Positions 8,709 through 20,450 of a stretch of 64,000 bases of DNA are shown piece after piece (position 1 is the first letter of the stretch; every line of letters starts with the position of its first letter). This stretch comes from Haliclystus octoradiatus (lineage: Eukaryota > Cnidaria > Staurozoa > Stauromedusae > Haliclystidae): contig OU744449.1 of NCBI GenBank assembly GCA_916610825.1, positions 8,638,243 through 8,702,242 on the forward strand, written 5' to 3'. The notes under the pieces are model-generated. The model made no database searches and had not been told where the DNA came from. It worked only from the letters and a program-made list of their open reading frames with translations. A program made the translations under genes and the position numbers.

Positions 8709-9936
8709 CATGGTTATCCATTGATCCTTCCTCTGATGTCTTGTTTGCCTTGTCAATTATTTCATGAATTATGCTTGATACTGTCTCCTCCGTTAATATT
8801 GTTTCTGACGGTGCCAACTTATCAACGCAATCTTCCCAATCTTTTTTCAAACATGTATTCTTCATCATTTCACTGACTTTAGAAAGTGACTTGCGATAGT
8901 TCACATTTTGTTTTTCATCGTCTTTCTCTGTAGACTGATTTACAATCGCGTTGACTTCTTCATTGAATACGTGAGTTTTCTCCGGTGACAGTTTTGATGC
9001 TTCTTTTAACGGGTATTCTTCCAATCCTTCTTCATTATCGGAAGAATCAGATTCAATCCGATATCTTTTTGACGACGATAAACTATCTGATCTTTGACGT
9101 AATCTCTCGCCATAAAAAGGTGGTTGCTGTGTTGTGATCAAATCACCAAAGTAATCATAAGTATTTATAAGATGATCAGCACTTTTAATAACATTATACA
9201 TTTCCATTGATTTCTGCCATGCTACGTCACTTACGGTCTTGCCTGCTTTATTACGCATCTCCATAGCAACACCAATATACATGCAATGCTTAACTAGATC
9301 AATACATGTGCTACAACCAACCAATAGATGTGGTATACTATCACCATTTTGATCTTGTAGTTTCAACAATGCTTTTGAATTGAATTTTAATGAACTTAAT
9401 CTACACATCATTTCTTCTAAAAAATACTTCATTTCTTTCTCGTAATGTTTACCATGACTTAAATGGGTTGCTACAATATGCAATGGTGTAGAACCCGTAT
9501 TGTCTTGAATGTTTATACATGGCTCTAAATGATTTAATAACTTTGTAAATGTCAATGTTAATTCATGTTGCTTTTTGTCTTTGTAAATCACTGGTAAGCA
9601 AACAACAACACGATGTAAAGCCGTCTCTCCTGTTTTCTTTGGTGCAAAGCAGATGTTAAAATTATAAGGTGAAGTTTTCAAAGCTTCGATGATATCTACT
9701 TGACCAAGAACAGCTGCCCAATGAAATATTGGATAACAAAAATGATTGTTTTTTTCATAAATACTATCTTCTAATTGATAACCACATCTCCAATAGAAAT
9801 TTAACAATTTCAAAAAACTCTGTAATGAACCACCGCGAAATACTGTCATTAGATTGGTTAATAGTTCATGATGGCATCCTTTGCATTTTGAATCACAAAA
9901 TGGCGTACAATCTGTTCTTGGAGTTGAAACATTCAT
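8709..9936 (-). CDS. Ankyrin-repeat protein, first coding exon (IkappaB/Bcl-3-like is possible)
   Basis: The exon encodes about 409 residues from the ATG at 9936. The open frame upstream of it starts only with TTG. The N-terminus has a Cys cluster (CTPFCDSKCKGC). Ankyrin repeats follow: PIFHWAAVLGQVDIIEAL, then GETALHRVVVCL, then GSTPLHIVATHL, then GDSIPHLLVGCSTCIDLV. These form a stack that binds partner proteins. The C-terminal third is acidic and Ser/Glu-rich (SDSSDNEEGLEEY), as in regulatory or PEST-like tails. The frame runs into GTAAGTGC (8708 down to 8701 on the minus strand), a strong 5' splice site, so the last residues of the raw open frame are probably intron and further exons should lie at lower coordinates. 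I did not find them; a Penelope-like copy and a foldback element occupy that side. Ankyrin assignment is firm; an NF-kappaB pathway role is only a guess. Confidence 0.75.
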
Positions 9937-11129
9937 TTTGAAATCCTCAATCCTCAATTTTAATAATCAAGATTTCATATTCATGAAATATTCTTAACAC
10001 TCACAAAAAAACTTCTCTTGCAAATGTTTGGAACGTTCGATCTGCATGCATTCGAATACACAGATTCGAGCTGCGCCACTCGAAGTCTTTGTGATTGTAT
10101 ATATAGTCGAACTCTTTTAGTTAGCTATAGTACGCTCTTATAGGTACGCCTGTGGTCTATAGCTGCAACTCTTCTGTTAGTATACTCAGAGTTTATTATA
10201 AGCTTTTTTTTTATTATTATTATTTTTTTATATAGCTTTACATCGTGTTGTTGTTTGCTTATAAGTGATTTACAAAGACAAAAAGCAACATGAATTTTCA
10301 TAGCTATGAAAATCAGTATATTAGCAACAAGAAACGGAAAATGAAAATTCGCGATCCTTTCTTATCAAAATCCTCCATCTCTCTTTATACGTACAGTGAT
10401 TTAGTCACAAACAGCCTCACCTTTAATTTGGAATTTCAGTTTGTATACGTACCGAGATTTTTTTCAAAGCTGCTTTGTCTATTGGAACAGCTATTGCTTG
10501 CATGTGGATAAAGTAAATACTTTCAAACAGAGCAAATACTACTCTTCATTAATACAAATTAAAACTGTACCAAGGTTAAGTATGCTACAGAGTATGCATA
10601 TACCGCAATCGGACTTGGAAAGGGAAAATGCCAAATGGTTTCGTTATACTGTCATTCGAATATCCATTTATTACAACATTTCAACGTTAACTTTGTTTGA
10701 ATAAAAATTAATGAAAAACCAATCACGGAATGTTTAAAGAAAAACCAGCACATAAGAGTATAATGTTAGTTAATTTTAATAATTTAATACAACATAATTA
10801 TTAATTATCTTAGTTAACAACTTGACTTAAAATCTTTTTTTAATAGTTTCTTTAACAGATCTCACTCAACTTTACTTACTACAAGTTTAACTAAATTCTT
10901 TAAATTGTTCAACTACGGTCAAATATTATATTCAATTGCACAATGTTAGCAAATACTCTAGCAAAAAGCAATACGCAAGATAGAAGAGAAACTAAGAATG
11001 ATATAATAGAGACATTAAGAAAGATCAACCATCGGTAAGACAGGCAAATAAATTTAGAGCCTGCAAACTTGTGAGAAAATGTATTGACAATAATCTGTGT
11101 AAAGCATTTAAGAAAAAATTTTGGAGTAA
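9937..11129. other. Upstream region of the ankyrin gene, no gene supported
   Basis: The sequence is AT-rich and contains a T/ATT-rich patch at 10203-10230. Short open frames at 10290-10704 show no domain or splice context. The 5' end of the ankyrin transcript is probably within the first few hundred bases, but no clear TATA box was identified. Confidence 0.4.
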
Positions 11130-11277
11130 TGCATCATCATATTAAAACAAGAAACAACCATCAAATCTTGAAACTGCCGAAATATGTATGTAATAATATG
11201 TACTATATATATACAGTATCTGATGATCGCATAATGCGAGAAACTTCAAGTTACAGAAAATGAATGCTTAGATACCA
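11130..11277 (+). mobile_element. Retroelement 3' end leading into the ATT array
   Basis: The segment has CTGATGATCGCATAATGCG followed by AGAAACTTCAAGTTACAGAA. This parallels the Penelope-like 3' tails at 7346-8015 and 47440-47565 (CTGATGATCGC, then a GAAACTT-A-AGTAGCAAAT-like block). It stops exactly where the ATT repeat begins. It is degraded, so the family assignment is moderate. Confidence 0.45.
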
Positions 11278-12198
<921 letters not shown>

Positions 12199-12983
12199 CA
12201 TGATGCTAATTTGCGATAAAAAAGACACAATATAATTGCAAATTTTCGAAATCATCTTATTTCATTTTCAGGCAAATTGTAAAAGAGAGAATTAAAAAGT
12301 TTACATGAGTATTTATAGGGATATAATTGTATATCTATTTAAGTTTATCGGAATATATTATACTTTTTAACAATAGGCAAACAATAACTACGGAAGAGAT
12401 GATTCTAAACAAATGCTAGTAACGGATATACGATACAAATACAATAGATTTATCACAAACAAAAATAAAATATTCTCAATCAAATTATCAGCGGCAAAAC
12501 GTTCCTTTAAAATATTCATGTCTTCCATGTATTTCATCTTGTTGTTGAAAAATAAATTGCCGACCTGAGTGGTCGACATAACAGCATCGCGCATGTCACA
12601 CAAGTTTACAACTTTTATTGATTTATGACCTATATATCCTCAACTAGGTATAGGCATTAAACTATATCAAACTTCTGTCAGAGGTTAAATCGATCTTCGA
12701 AGGGTAAATTTGATCGACATTCTGTATTGACTCTAATGTACGCCTTTATTATTATAGTCATGAAACTTTCTATAAATATGATCCATCGATAAAGCCTACT
12801 ATATATATATTGGATGAGATGATGCTCTGAATCAATAATAAGGATAATGGCATTGAGATTACCTATGATTAAAAACAAACTAACTGATAGAAGACCAAAT
12901 AAAGATCATAAGAGGACTCATCAAACTTCTTTGACCAGCCTTGACTGATGTTTGCAATTTATATTCTATATCACTATTTTATG
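12199..12983. other. Intergenic upstream of copy A, no gene seen
   Basis: AT-rich sequence with short frames on the minus strand (12388-12603, 12678-12878) that match nothing I recognise and have no splice or promoter context. Confidence 0.45.
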
Positions 12984-12991
12984 TATAAAAG
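12984..12991 (+). promoter_or_regulatory. TATA box of copy A (predicted)
   Basis: TATAAAAG lies 265 bases upstream of the copy A ATG. Copies B, C and D have similar boxes 85-190 bases upstream of their ATGs, which supports the call. Confidence 0.45.
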
Positions 12992-13954
12992 GACTCTCAC
13001 CTAATCAACAAAATGAATTACTACGTAAGGTCAGCGTTACGGTCAGAATCTGAAGGTTTGTGTCCCTATATACAGCTTTTCATTGATTATTTATTTATTT
13101 ATTAAATTTATTTTCTTAATATGAAATTTTATTTTAAAAGTATACTATTTTACATTTGTAAAGTAGCTTGAATTTTTGCATAATTTTTGGTTTTCTATTG
13201 TTACAAGTTAGTTTAGACCTATTGCTTTACCCAACCACTATACTTGTCATGAATGTACTACAGCTGATGTTATTACCATGTTTTGTAATGATCATTCATG
13301 TTACTTCAACCAATGGGGATGAGGCATACGATGCTGCTATTGCTGTTGGTATGATCTTAAAACGTGTCCTTGGTTTTGTACCAGGATTACCGCCATTCAG
13401 TAAGCCATGCAGTGTATTTTATGATTATTGTGTCTACACTTACATTATCGTATTAATGAATATGCTATGTACAGCCCCGTGTATGAATATTTGGTGCCTG
13501 GTGTGCTTCGAATAAAGTGAAACAAACCTATTTCTTTTGATATTAATTTTTTTCACATGCATGCAGAAACAAAAATTTCTATCCCATACAGTGTTTGATA
13601 AAAAAATATTCTATACGTCAAAATATTAAATAAAAAGTCAGTCACTTTTCAAACTCTCAAATTACTATATCATAATAATTACAGAAAATATCCATTTTCA
13701 CTGAAGCGTTTCTTGGGGACATTACCAGAACAACTAAGAATTACTAATAAGGTTAATTAGGTTATAGTTTAGAATAATTTACAAAATATCTTTGATATTT
13801 TTTACTTTATGGTCCTTAACGAGAGGGCAACTACAGGAACTTTTTACTATGGTTTTATAGTTGGCTTTGAATGGTTCCACATGAAATATTATGCCGATCA
13901 AAAATCTGCACGGGTCAGAACAAGAAATACTCATTTCTCGGTCGAAAGCTTGCA

Positions 13955-14083
13955 TACTATAAGAGCAATGATTGTAAATGATCTTTATTGATCTCAGCCT
14001 CGACACTGCAGATCAATGTCAACAGATTCCATGGCAGATAGTTCGATCTCGGATTGTTAATGCGCAACGATGCGCTGCAGCTA
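13955..14083 (-). mobile_element. SINE, partial copy 2
   Basis: The minus strand matches the body of the SINE at 33802-34172, including GCATCGTTGCGCATT, then GATCTGCAGTGTCG, then GGCTGAGATCAA. The tRNA-like head and the tail are missing or diverged. It lies in intron 1 of copy A, opposite to the gene. Confidence 0.7.
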
Positions 14084-14888
14084 CTTATACAATACAACTC
14101 CATATGGAAAAATTCCATCTGTTGTCATAATTTCTGAACACATGGATGAACCAATCAGATTACAGGAGTGGCTTAACATCATATTTTACAACATTTGTTT
14201 CTGCAAGTATATAATTCCAAAGAATCCTACGATGCGACATGGCAGGTTAAATAACTGCGTGCGAGTGTGCATCATCTACCTTCAATGTGAATCTTGAGAA
14301 TTTAAAAATAGCATCCAGCCCTAGAGATTGAAATTCTAAAACAAAATAATTTTATTGATTATATCTCCATATATAAGCATCGTGTTCAACTGTTTTGTTT
14401 TGCGTTATCATTTGTAGTTAGAATTGCAGATCTCTTCGTAAATATAGTAACTACTGCAAATACCATCGGTATCAAAAAGGGAGATTAATGGACACAAATT
14501 GAGGACAGAGTCACTGTAAAAATTGGACAGTCATTGAGTGGTAAGTTAGATTATAACAAATATTTGGCTTTGTAGTTTTTATTTAGGGGCTAGAGAGCCT
14601 GACGCGAGTGTTTTGGTTACGAATATCTGCACAAGTTGGCTGGCTATTAAACGAGAAATTGTATAATCCAGGAGGCCGCCGAGATACACGACAATATTGT
14701 TAATTATCAACTGGCTTCACTTCATTGAGAAAGCTGAAAGAGCATAAATTATCTAAACGCTCTAGCTTGATCCAAATCGTAATTACGTTTCGGGTGGATT
14801 TTATTCACGAATGTGACGTTTCATACAATGAACACAGCGAGTCTCTGCGAATAAGTGAGTTTCATGATACAAAACAACCACGAGTTAC

Positions 14889-15088
14889 NNNNNNNNNNNN
14901 NNNNNNNNNNNNNNNNNNNNNNNNNNNNNNNNNNNNNNNNNNNNNNNNNNNNNNNNNNNNNNNNNNNNNNNNNNNNNNNNNNNNNNNNNNNNNNNNNNNN
15001 NNNNNNNNNNNNNNNNNNNNNNNNNNNNNNNNNNNNNNNNNNNNNNNNNNNNNNNNNNNNNNNNNNNNNNNNNNNNNNNNNNNNNNNN
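14889..15088. other. Assembly gap (200 N)
   Basis: Exactly 200 unknown bases lie in intron 2 of copy A. The round number suggests a scaffold gap of estimated or arbitrary size. Confidence 0.99.
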
Positions 15089-16563
15089 TTATTTTTGCTT
15101 ACCTACCACATTTATAATATTTGCTGAAACATACAGTAATTTTGCACTTTTTAGTTAATTAGCACTGTTAACTGAAATTTGCAGAGTTGCTTACGGCGGT
15201 CTTCGATTTGGCTAATCCGTCCTAATAACTTTTCCTGATAAACAACTCCATCAACAAATGCATTTAACCATTCTCTTTATATTGACTTATTTTCGTTTCT
15301 TTTTCGTTACATATATATAGGTTACCATCTGAGTGATGTTAAATCGGAATTTCGTCTTTTCACAACCATGATTGCAAAGGAATCAACATTTGATAAAGAT
15401 GACCTTAACTACATCATGGCAAAACAACTCAGGATGATCCCACAGAATTACCAAAACTTAGGCTTTACAACTCAATTAGCAACACTATTACCAGCATGGA
15501 CAGGCTACATGGTCACTGGTCATTTGGAGTTGATCTCTCGCAATCAGTTACCAAAATGCAGTCTTGCAAATGAGCTGATGTCTCTCCGTGGTGTTACTGT
15601 CAATGCTGCAAAATCTCTCTTCCAAAAGCGATACAGAGAATTAAAAGGTTCAGGATATTACACAGGAAGTCCAAATAGTGGCTGTTCTAGTAGAGGAATT
15701 CAATGTCGCTTCATGTCACGATTTGTTTTTACAGACAGTGCAACTAACACAAAATATGATAACGTTGTACGTACATCTTTTTTGATCGCCTCAACTGAAT
15801 TGAAAAAAGATACAGCTGATTTAGTTTGGGAGCATTTAATCCAACCGATTAATGCTTATTTTAAGAAGGAAATATGTCTTAAAGGTTGCACTTGTCCTAA
15901 GGAAATTACAAAGAAGGAGGTTACCTTTAGTTATCGACGTGACTGTTTTGGTCAAGCAAAAAAAAGGAGCTGCACATTACCATGTCAAAGGTATGGTAAA
16001 ACATACACATGGTGCCCAGCATACGCAAGTACCATACCAATTAACAATTTGATGACAATGTTTGATTGGCAATATTGTACACCAGCTGATTTTTCAAAAT
16101 GTATGCCAGTTTCATCGATTGCCTATAGCCATTCTTAGAAAGTAACGAGGAACATAGGTAAAAATGTAATAATTAATGCTTGACAAAACGAAAACATATT
16201 ATAAGGAATTATCAAGGTATGTCAAGGTATTTACATTGACATGTTTTTACATATTATATAAATTATACATAAATTATTGATTGGTAAACCATACACGATA
16301 TTTTTTCTACTTGTTTCATTTCTATGTCTCATTCAGTTTAACAGAAAACACCCTGTTGTAGCCTTATCATAATTTATTTAGTGAAGTTGCATACTTTTAA
16401 AAAATAGCACTAAGATGGGAATCATCATTTTGAAAAGAATTTGAGAAGGGTATAAATATCATTAATAATCACTTGAAAAAAACTTGATGATTGGTGGATT
16501 TGCACCACGTGTTTATAGGTTATGTCAAGACAACCCACGAAATTCCATGGCAACCCAAAAAAG

Positions 16564-16619
16564 CGTGCAGGTATAGGTCTATACCCGCACGTGTGCGGTT
16601 ATAGACCTATACCTGCACG
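16564..16619. repeat. Near-perfect palindrome with CACGTG centre
   Basis: CGTGCAGGTATAGGTCTATA (arm 1) pairs with its complement near 16600-16619, and the 15-base centre again contains GCACGTGTGC, itself palindromic. It could fold as a cruciform or hairpin. It lies about 430 bases downstream of copy A. Confidence 0.8.
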
Positions 16620-16974
16620 GTTTTAGCCAAACAACTAGAACACATGTTTTGAAAATGGCTACTAGCTGCGACAGATTGAATATTTTTTCATAAATCAACT
16701 TAAATGTATACTCTGTAATTGAAAATTCAATTGAGAAATATAAAAAAAAGTACGAACTTGGGTTTTACTATATTCAGATGTAACTTTTACTATATATTTC
16801 TAATATTGCAAACATATTGAATTCTTCGCGTTACATTTTTAAATGATCGTAACAATTTCATTTAAATTGCATTTAATGAAAAATCAATGACCCATTAAAT
16901 TAGCCAAGACAAATCGTTGTTGTAGTGAAATTGATTAGAGATAATTGATGTTCCAGACAAAGGTTATGTTACAT

Positions 16975-17180
16975 GATTATTAAAATGATTACATCACTCT
17001 TTGTTCGTAGGCCATCGAAATTTAGACCCACTTGTTCTCTAACAACAAGCTTGAAATCCATATCGTAAGCTCGGCGGCCTCGTTTACGATATGGATTTCT
17101 CGTTTGTTGTTAGTGAACTCGTGAATCTAAATTCCAATAACCCACTCACAAGAGTGATGTAATCCCTTATTATGGTAATT
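16975..17180. repeat. Palindromic MITE-like repeat
   Basis: The outer blocks ATTACATCACTCTTTGT (near 16989) and AAGAGTGATGTAAT (near 17150) are complementary. The inner blocks GAAATCCATATCGTAA and TTACGATATGGATTTC are perfect complements around a short centre. The arms total about 95 bp each with mismatches. No target duplication is clear. Confidence 0.7.
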
Positions 17181-17235
17181 CAAATGAGTTTGACTTGAAT
17201 TAAAAAGTTTGATTACTTGGCTGGGTAGGGATTAC

Positions 17236-18628
17236 CAGAGCTATCTATTTACAAGAGTTGGGACACGCTTTTATGTGCCGCTATAGTCTCCAATAGGCAG
17301 GTCCACTAAAATTTAAGTATGTACTTTAAACATATCCATACGAAGATCAAAGGATAAGTTTAATATCCCCGATTTTTTTTTCCAAAAATATCGACAAACC
17401 ATCGAGATATCTGACTTCAAATGACATTGCGTAACCATGGTTACGAAACGGCAAGTTTTGGTGGATGAAGGAATGTGACGTCATAATCCGGACAAAGTGA
17501 GAAATCTACTACTATCATGACTTGATATCCAAAACCGTTCATCCATCAATTCGTCATTTTTTATCCAAATTTTTTGTGAATAGTATAATCAGAACCGCTG
17601 ATTTTTAAACGAGACTAAGGGTAAAGTTTTGTTTCTTTTTTCGGTTTGTCCTTTTTGTAGCGAAACAAAACAAATCTTTTCCATATCTTTCTCTCGCGGT
17701 TCCCGACCGCAAACGAACAAAAGTTCTCAGCCAGGCCGATCTGCACGTGCACACTGTTTTTGTCAAAGACCTTCAAAGTGTTCGTTCACATCAAAACGAA
17801 AAGGTTCACTCGTCTTTACCAAAGTCTCACCGAAAAGTAGGCAGCATTCACTTGGAATTGTATATATATATATTTGATATTTAGGGAAGAAACCTCATTC
17901 ATATATAAACGGCTTAGATCATCACTCGAGCATCAAAGTAGTGTTATTTTTATTTATCAAATCTTCGTTCTTTTATTTCGTCTGTCATGCATCATGTTGC
18001 TTGTGTTATATTATCACCAGATATAAGACGGTGAAATCGCATTCAGTGTGCATTTATTTGAATTAACAAACACTTTAAATGGACCTATTAACGCTTTACC
18101 AATTCTAGATTTGGATTTATTCTAGTAAATCAGAAACCAAATTAAATAAAATTGAATAAAATTGATTGAAAAACAGATAAAGCCCTTATAATAAAGTAAG
18201 CCCTTGACTGAAGACGCATTTCCTCTTTGGATGGTCATACTGATTCGGTGTAAGAGAAAATGAAATGATCGAGGATCATTTGTTTATGTTTTTTAATCTT
18301 TTATCAATTTATGTTTTGATTCATGAAGACATCTATCTAAATAATGCAGAGCCATCTATTTACAAGAGTTGGGACACGCTTTCATGTGCCGCTATCGTCT
18401 CCAATTGGACAGATGCCAGTCACGTGATTTTTGGATGCCATCTTTGTTCTTTTGAAAACAGGTTCTCAATCATTTCAAGTGAAACGCGCCAAAAAATACA
18501 ATACAATATGGCTGAAAAAACACACAACATTCTCCTGCACATGCGCACTGTTAAAAACGTGCTCGGGTCCAGGCAAAAAGATCCAAAAATGGCAGAAGTG
18601 TCCCAACTCTTGTAAATAGATGGCTCTG
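17236..18628. mobile_element. Non-autonomous hAT-type transposon with 8-bp target duplication
   Basis: The left end CAGAGCTATCTATTTACAAG (17236) and the right end, ending TAGATGGCTCTG at 18628, are inverted termini of about 29 bases. The 8 bases GGGATTAC occur just before (17228-17235) and just after (18629-18636), a perfect hAT-type duplication. The interior has no transposase. A second left terminus occurs inside at 18347, so the element is composite. Confidence 0.85.
18347..18628. mobile_element. Internal 282-bp hAT MITE unit sharing the right end
   Basis: A complete pair of inverted termini (CAGAGCCATCTATTTACAAG at the left, its complement at the right) bounds 282 bases. The unit is related to the 327-bp copy at 62898-63224, including the stretch GACAGATGCCAGTCAC. 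It shares its right end and target duplication with the larger element. It is either a nested insertion that lost its own duplication or the product of abortive gap repair. Confidence 0.8.
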
Positions 18629-18636
18629 GGGATTAC

Positions 18637-20450
18637 GACAAATGATAGATACTCCGAGTCTGAGAGGGAAGGATAACGATGGGGTGTTATCCTGCTATAT
18701 TTCAGGGTAACTGTATTATGAATATTACCTATATATATGTCACATTGATTCTCCTATATATCAACTATATTGAAATGTACATAAACTGCATCACATAGCC
18801 ATGTAGCGTAGCTGTCGTCCAGAAAGAAAATATATTAATAGCAGCAAACACGCAAAAGCTTTAAAAATACATGGTTGTTTTCTACAGCCCTGGCCCCTGG
18901 TCAAATCAAGCATACATTTGTATGCATTTTCACAACATTGATGCTGTGAAAATACTCATTGCTTCATTTGGTCAGCTCGCCAGAATTTGGCCGGTGTGCA
19001 AGATTGAATAATGACACAGTCCGTAATTGATTGGTACTCTTTATTATAATAATGGAGGCCGTGTCTGCTGACATTATAGGGAGAGATGCTAAAGGCTACT
19101 ATTGCCGTACCCTGCGCGCAGACCTTACTTGAAAACCTTTCTTCCTTGTTAGTAACGTCTGCGCATCCGAGCGAATTCTCTTGTTCTGAGAGGAAGTGTC
19201 ATAATTAAATAGCTAGTTATTCTGAGATGATTCGAAATGAGACTAGAATGTCCAGACTTGTGTCCCAAAATTAAAATTGAACATTTCGTGCTTTTCAAAA
19301 TATTCAAGCTTTCACATTTATTTCATTTGATTTAGTACTTTGTAAAGTCTTTTATTGTGGTCAATATGAGTCCTCTGAGCATTGGGAAGAACATTTAATA
19401 ATTTGCAGACATTACTCAAACAGATTCTGAACAGCTGAGAATTATTCGTAACAAGTTGAAAACCGTGAGCAAATTATAAGTGAGATTTATCTTTGAAACT
19501 TTTCCTTTCACACTGTTCTCGCACAGCCCAATAAACATAAGTACTATTATCTTCCTATAACAAAATATGTATAGTCCAATTTCTCGTAATAGTCAATTTG
19601 TAAATGTAAACAATACAGTTGCTCACGGCCTTCCATAGTTAGTATTTAAATTGCCAAAACAAACGTTTTTTATCGTTGAAGACAGCCAAATTTTGATTAA
19701 TTGGCTATAGCAGTCGAAAGAATTCTCATTTGTGTGGAAATCACTAACGTTTTTGATCGACATTCTTCGCGCGACAATTGCCTCTGCGCGCGACATTTAT
19801 GGTGCAGTGGATAACCGGCTTTAGTCAGAGCCCTTTGATACAACAGACATGACCGTATAATAAGATAGCAAGAGGCCAAAGAGAACGTTTACGTTGTACA
19901 GCTTACACATATATTGACTTACAGGAAATGATTAACAATAGCCAATTATACGATGACGTGAATAAAATATAAAACCGCTACACCGGCAGAACCGGTAATT
20001 GATGTTAACATGAGAATGTTGTGAAAATACTGACTTCATTTCATCACCTGAACTGCAAATTTCTTTGTTGCATTTTTCTGGCAAAATGTTGGCAGTCACT
20101 TTGAAAATGATCAAAAATGTTACCAATATTCTATTATCATCTTCAATGTTATGCTAATGTTGGCTGCATTTGGCCATATCACCAGCTTTTTGCTAATATT
20201 GAAATATCGAATGTCAAGAATGAAAAAATAGTTCCCCTACGCTCATGGACACAAGGTTGAATGATAGATTAGAATGCCATAATTATCTTTTAAACGAGGG
20301 TAATATCTTTCATAACAGTTTTTAAAGAACTCAAGCGCATTCCTTTCGAGTCAATTACTACCACGATTGTAACTACTAGCCTGCAGATTTCATCCGCCAT
20401 ATAAAAATATGTTTCCAGTTACTTTTCCCGTAATGTCAACACACAGGCTA
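18637..20450. other. Intergenic, mostly unassigned
   Basis: Apart from the diverged repeat at 19205-19390, no coding or element boundary is supported. Short minus-strand frames at 19697-20126 have no recognisable domain. Confidence 0.4.
19205..19390 (+). repeat. Unclassified dispersed repeat, copy 1 (lacks the MITE)
   Basis: It matches 30728-31040 with moderate divergence: AATAGCTAGTTATTCTGAGAT, ACTAGAATGTCCAGA, AATTGAACATT and TTTTCAAAATAT have counterparts in the same order. It serves as the empty site for the MITE inserted in the other copy. The family is unknown. Confidence 0.6.

Larger units (their letters stand above)
13249..16138 (+). pseudogene. Secreted 12-cysteine protein family, copy A (in-frame stop in exon 2)
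   Basis: The three exons are 13249-13399, 14418-14540 and 15321-16138, with GT-AG phase 1 introns. Exon 1 encodes a hydrophobic signal peptide ending near TSTNG, then DEAYDAAIAVG and FVPGLPPF. Exon 3 encodes the main body: a helical region with LATLLPAWTGYMVTGHLELI, then a Cys-rich C-terminal part with CTLPC and TWCPAY. All 12 mature cysteines are in exon 3, as in copies B-D. Exon 2 has TAA at 14486-14488 where the other copies have a Leu codon. As assembled the gene would make only a truncated secreted peptide, so it is a pseudogene, a null allele or a sequencing error. Exon 3 itself is fully open, which argues for recent loss or an error. A 200-base N gap lies in intron 2. Product function is unknown; a pore-forming-type helical domain is possible. 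Confidence 0.8.

Noticed and set aside
9937-9957. Seven extra N-terminal residues of the ankyrin protein
   Set aside because: The extension begins with TTG; the first ATG is at 9936.
17629-17877. 82-codon frame in the hAT element as a transposase
   Set aside because: It has no DDE, BED-finger or dimerisation motif and lies in non-autonomous sequence.
18265-18615. 116-codon frame overlapping the hAT MITE
   Set aside because: It runs across transposon termini and has no domain; chance frame.
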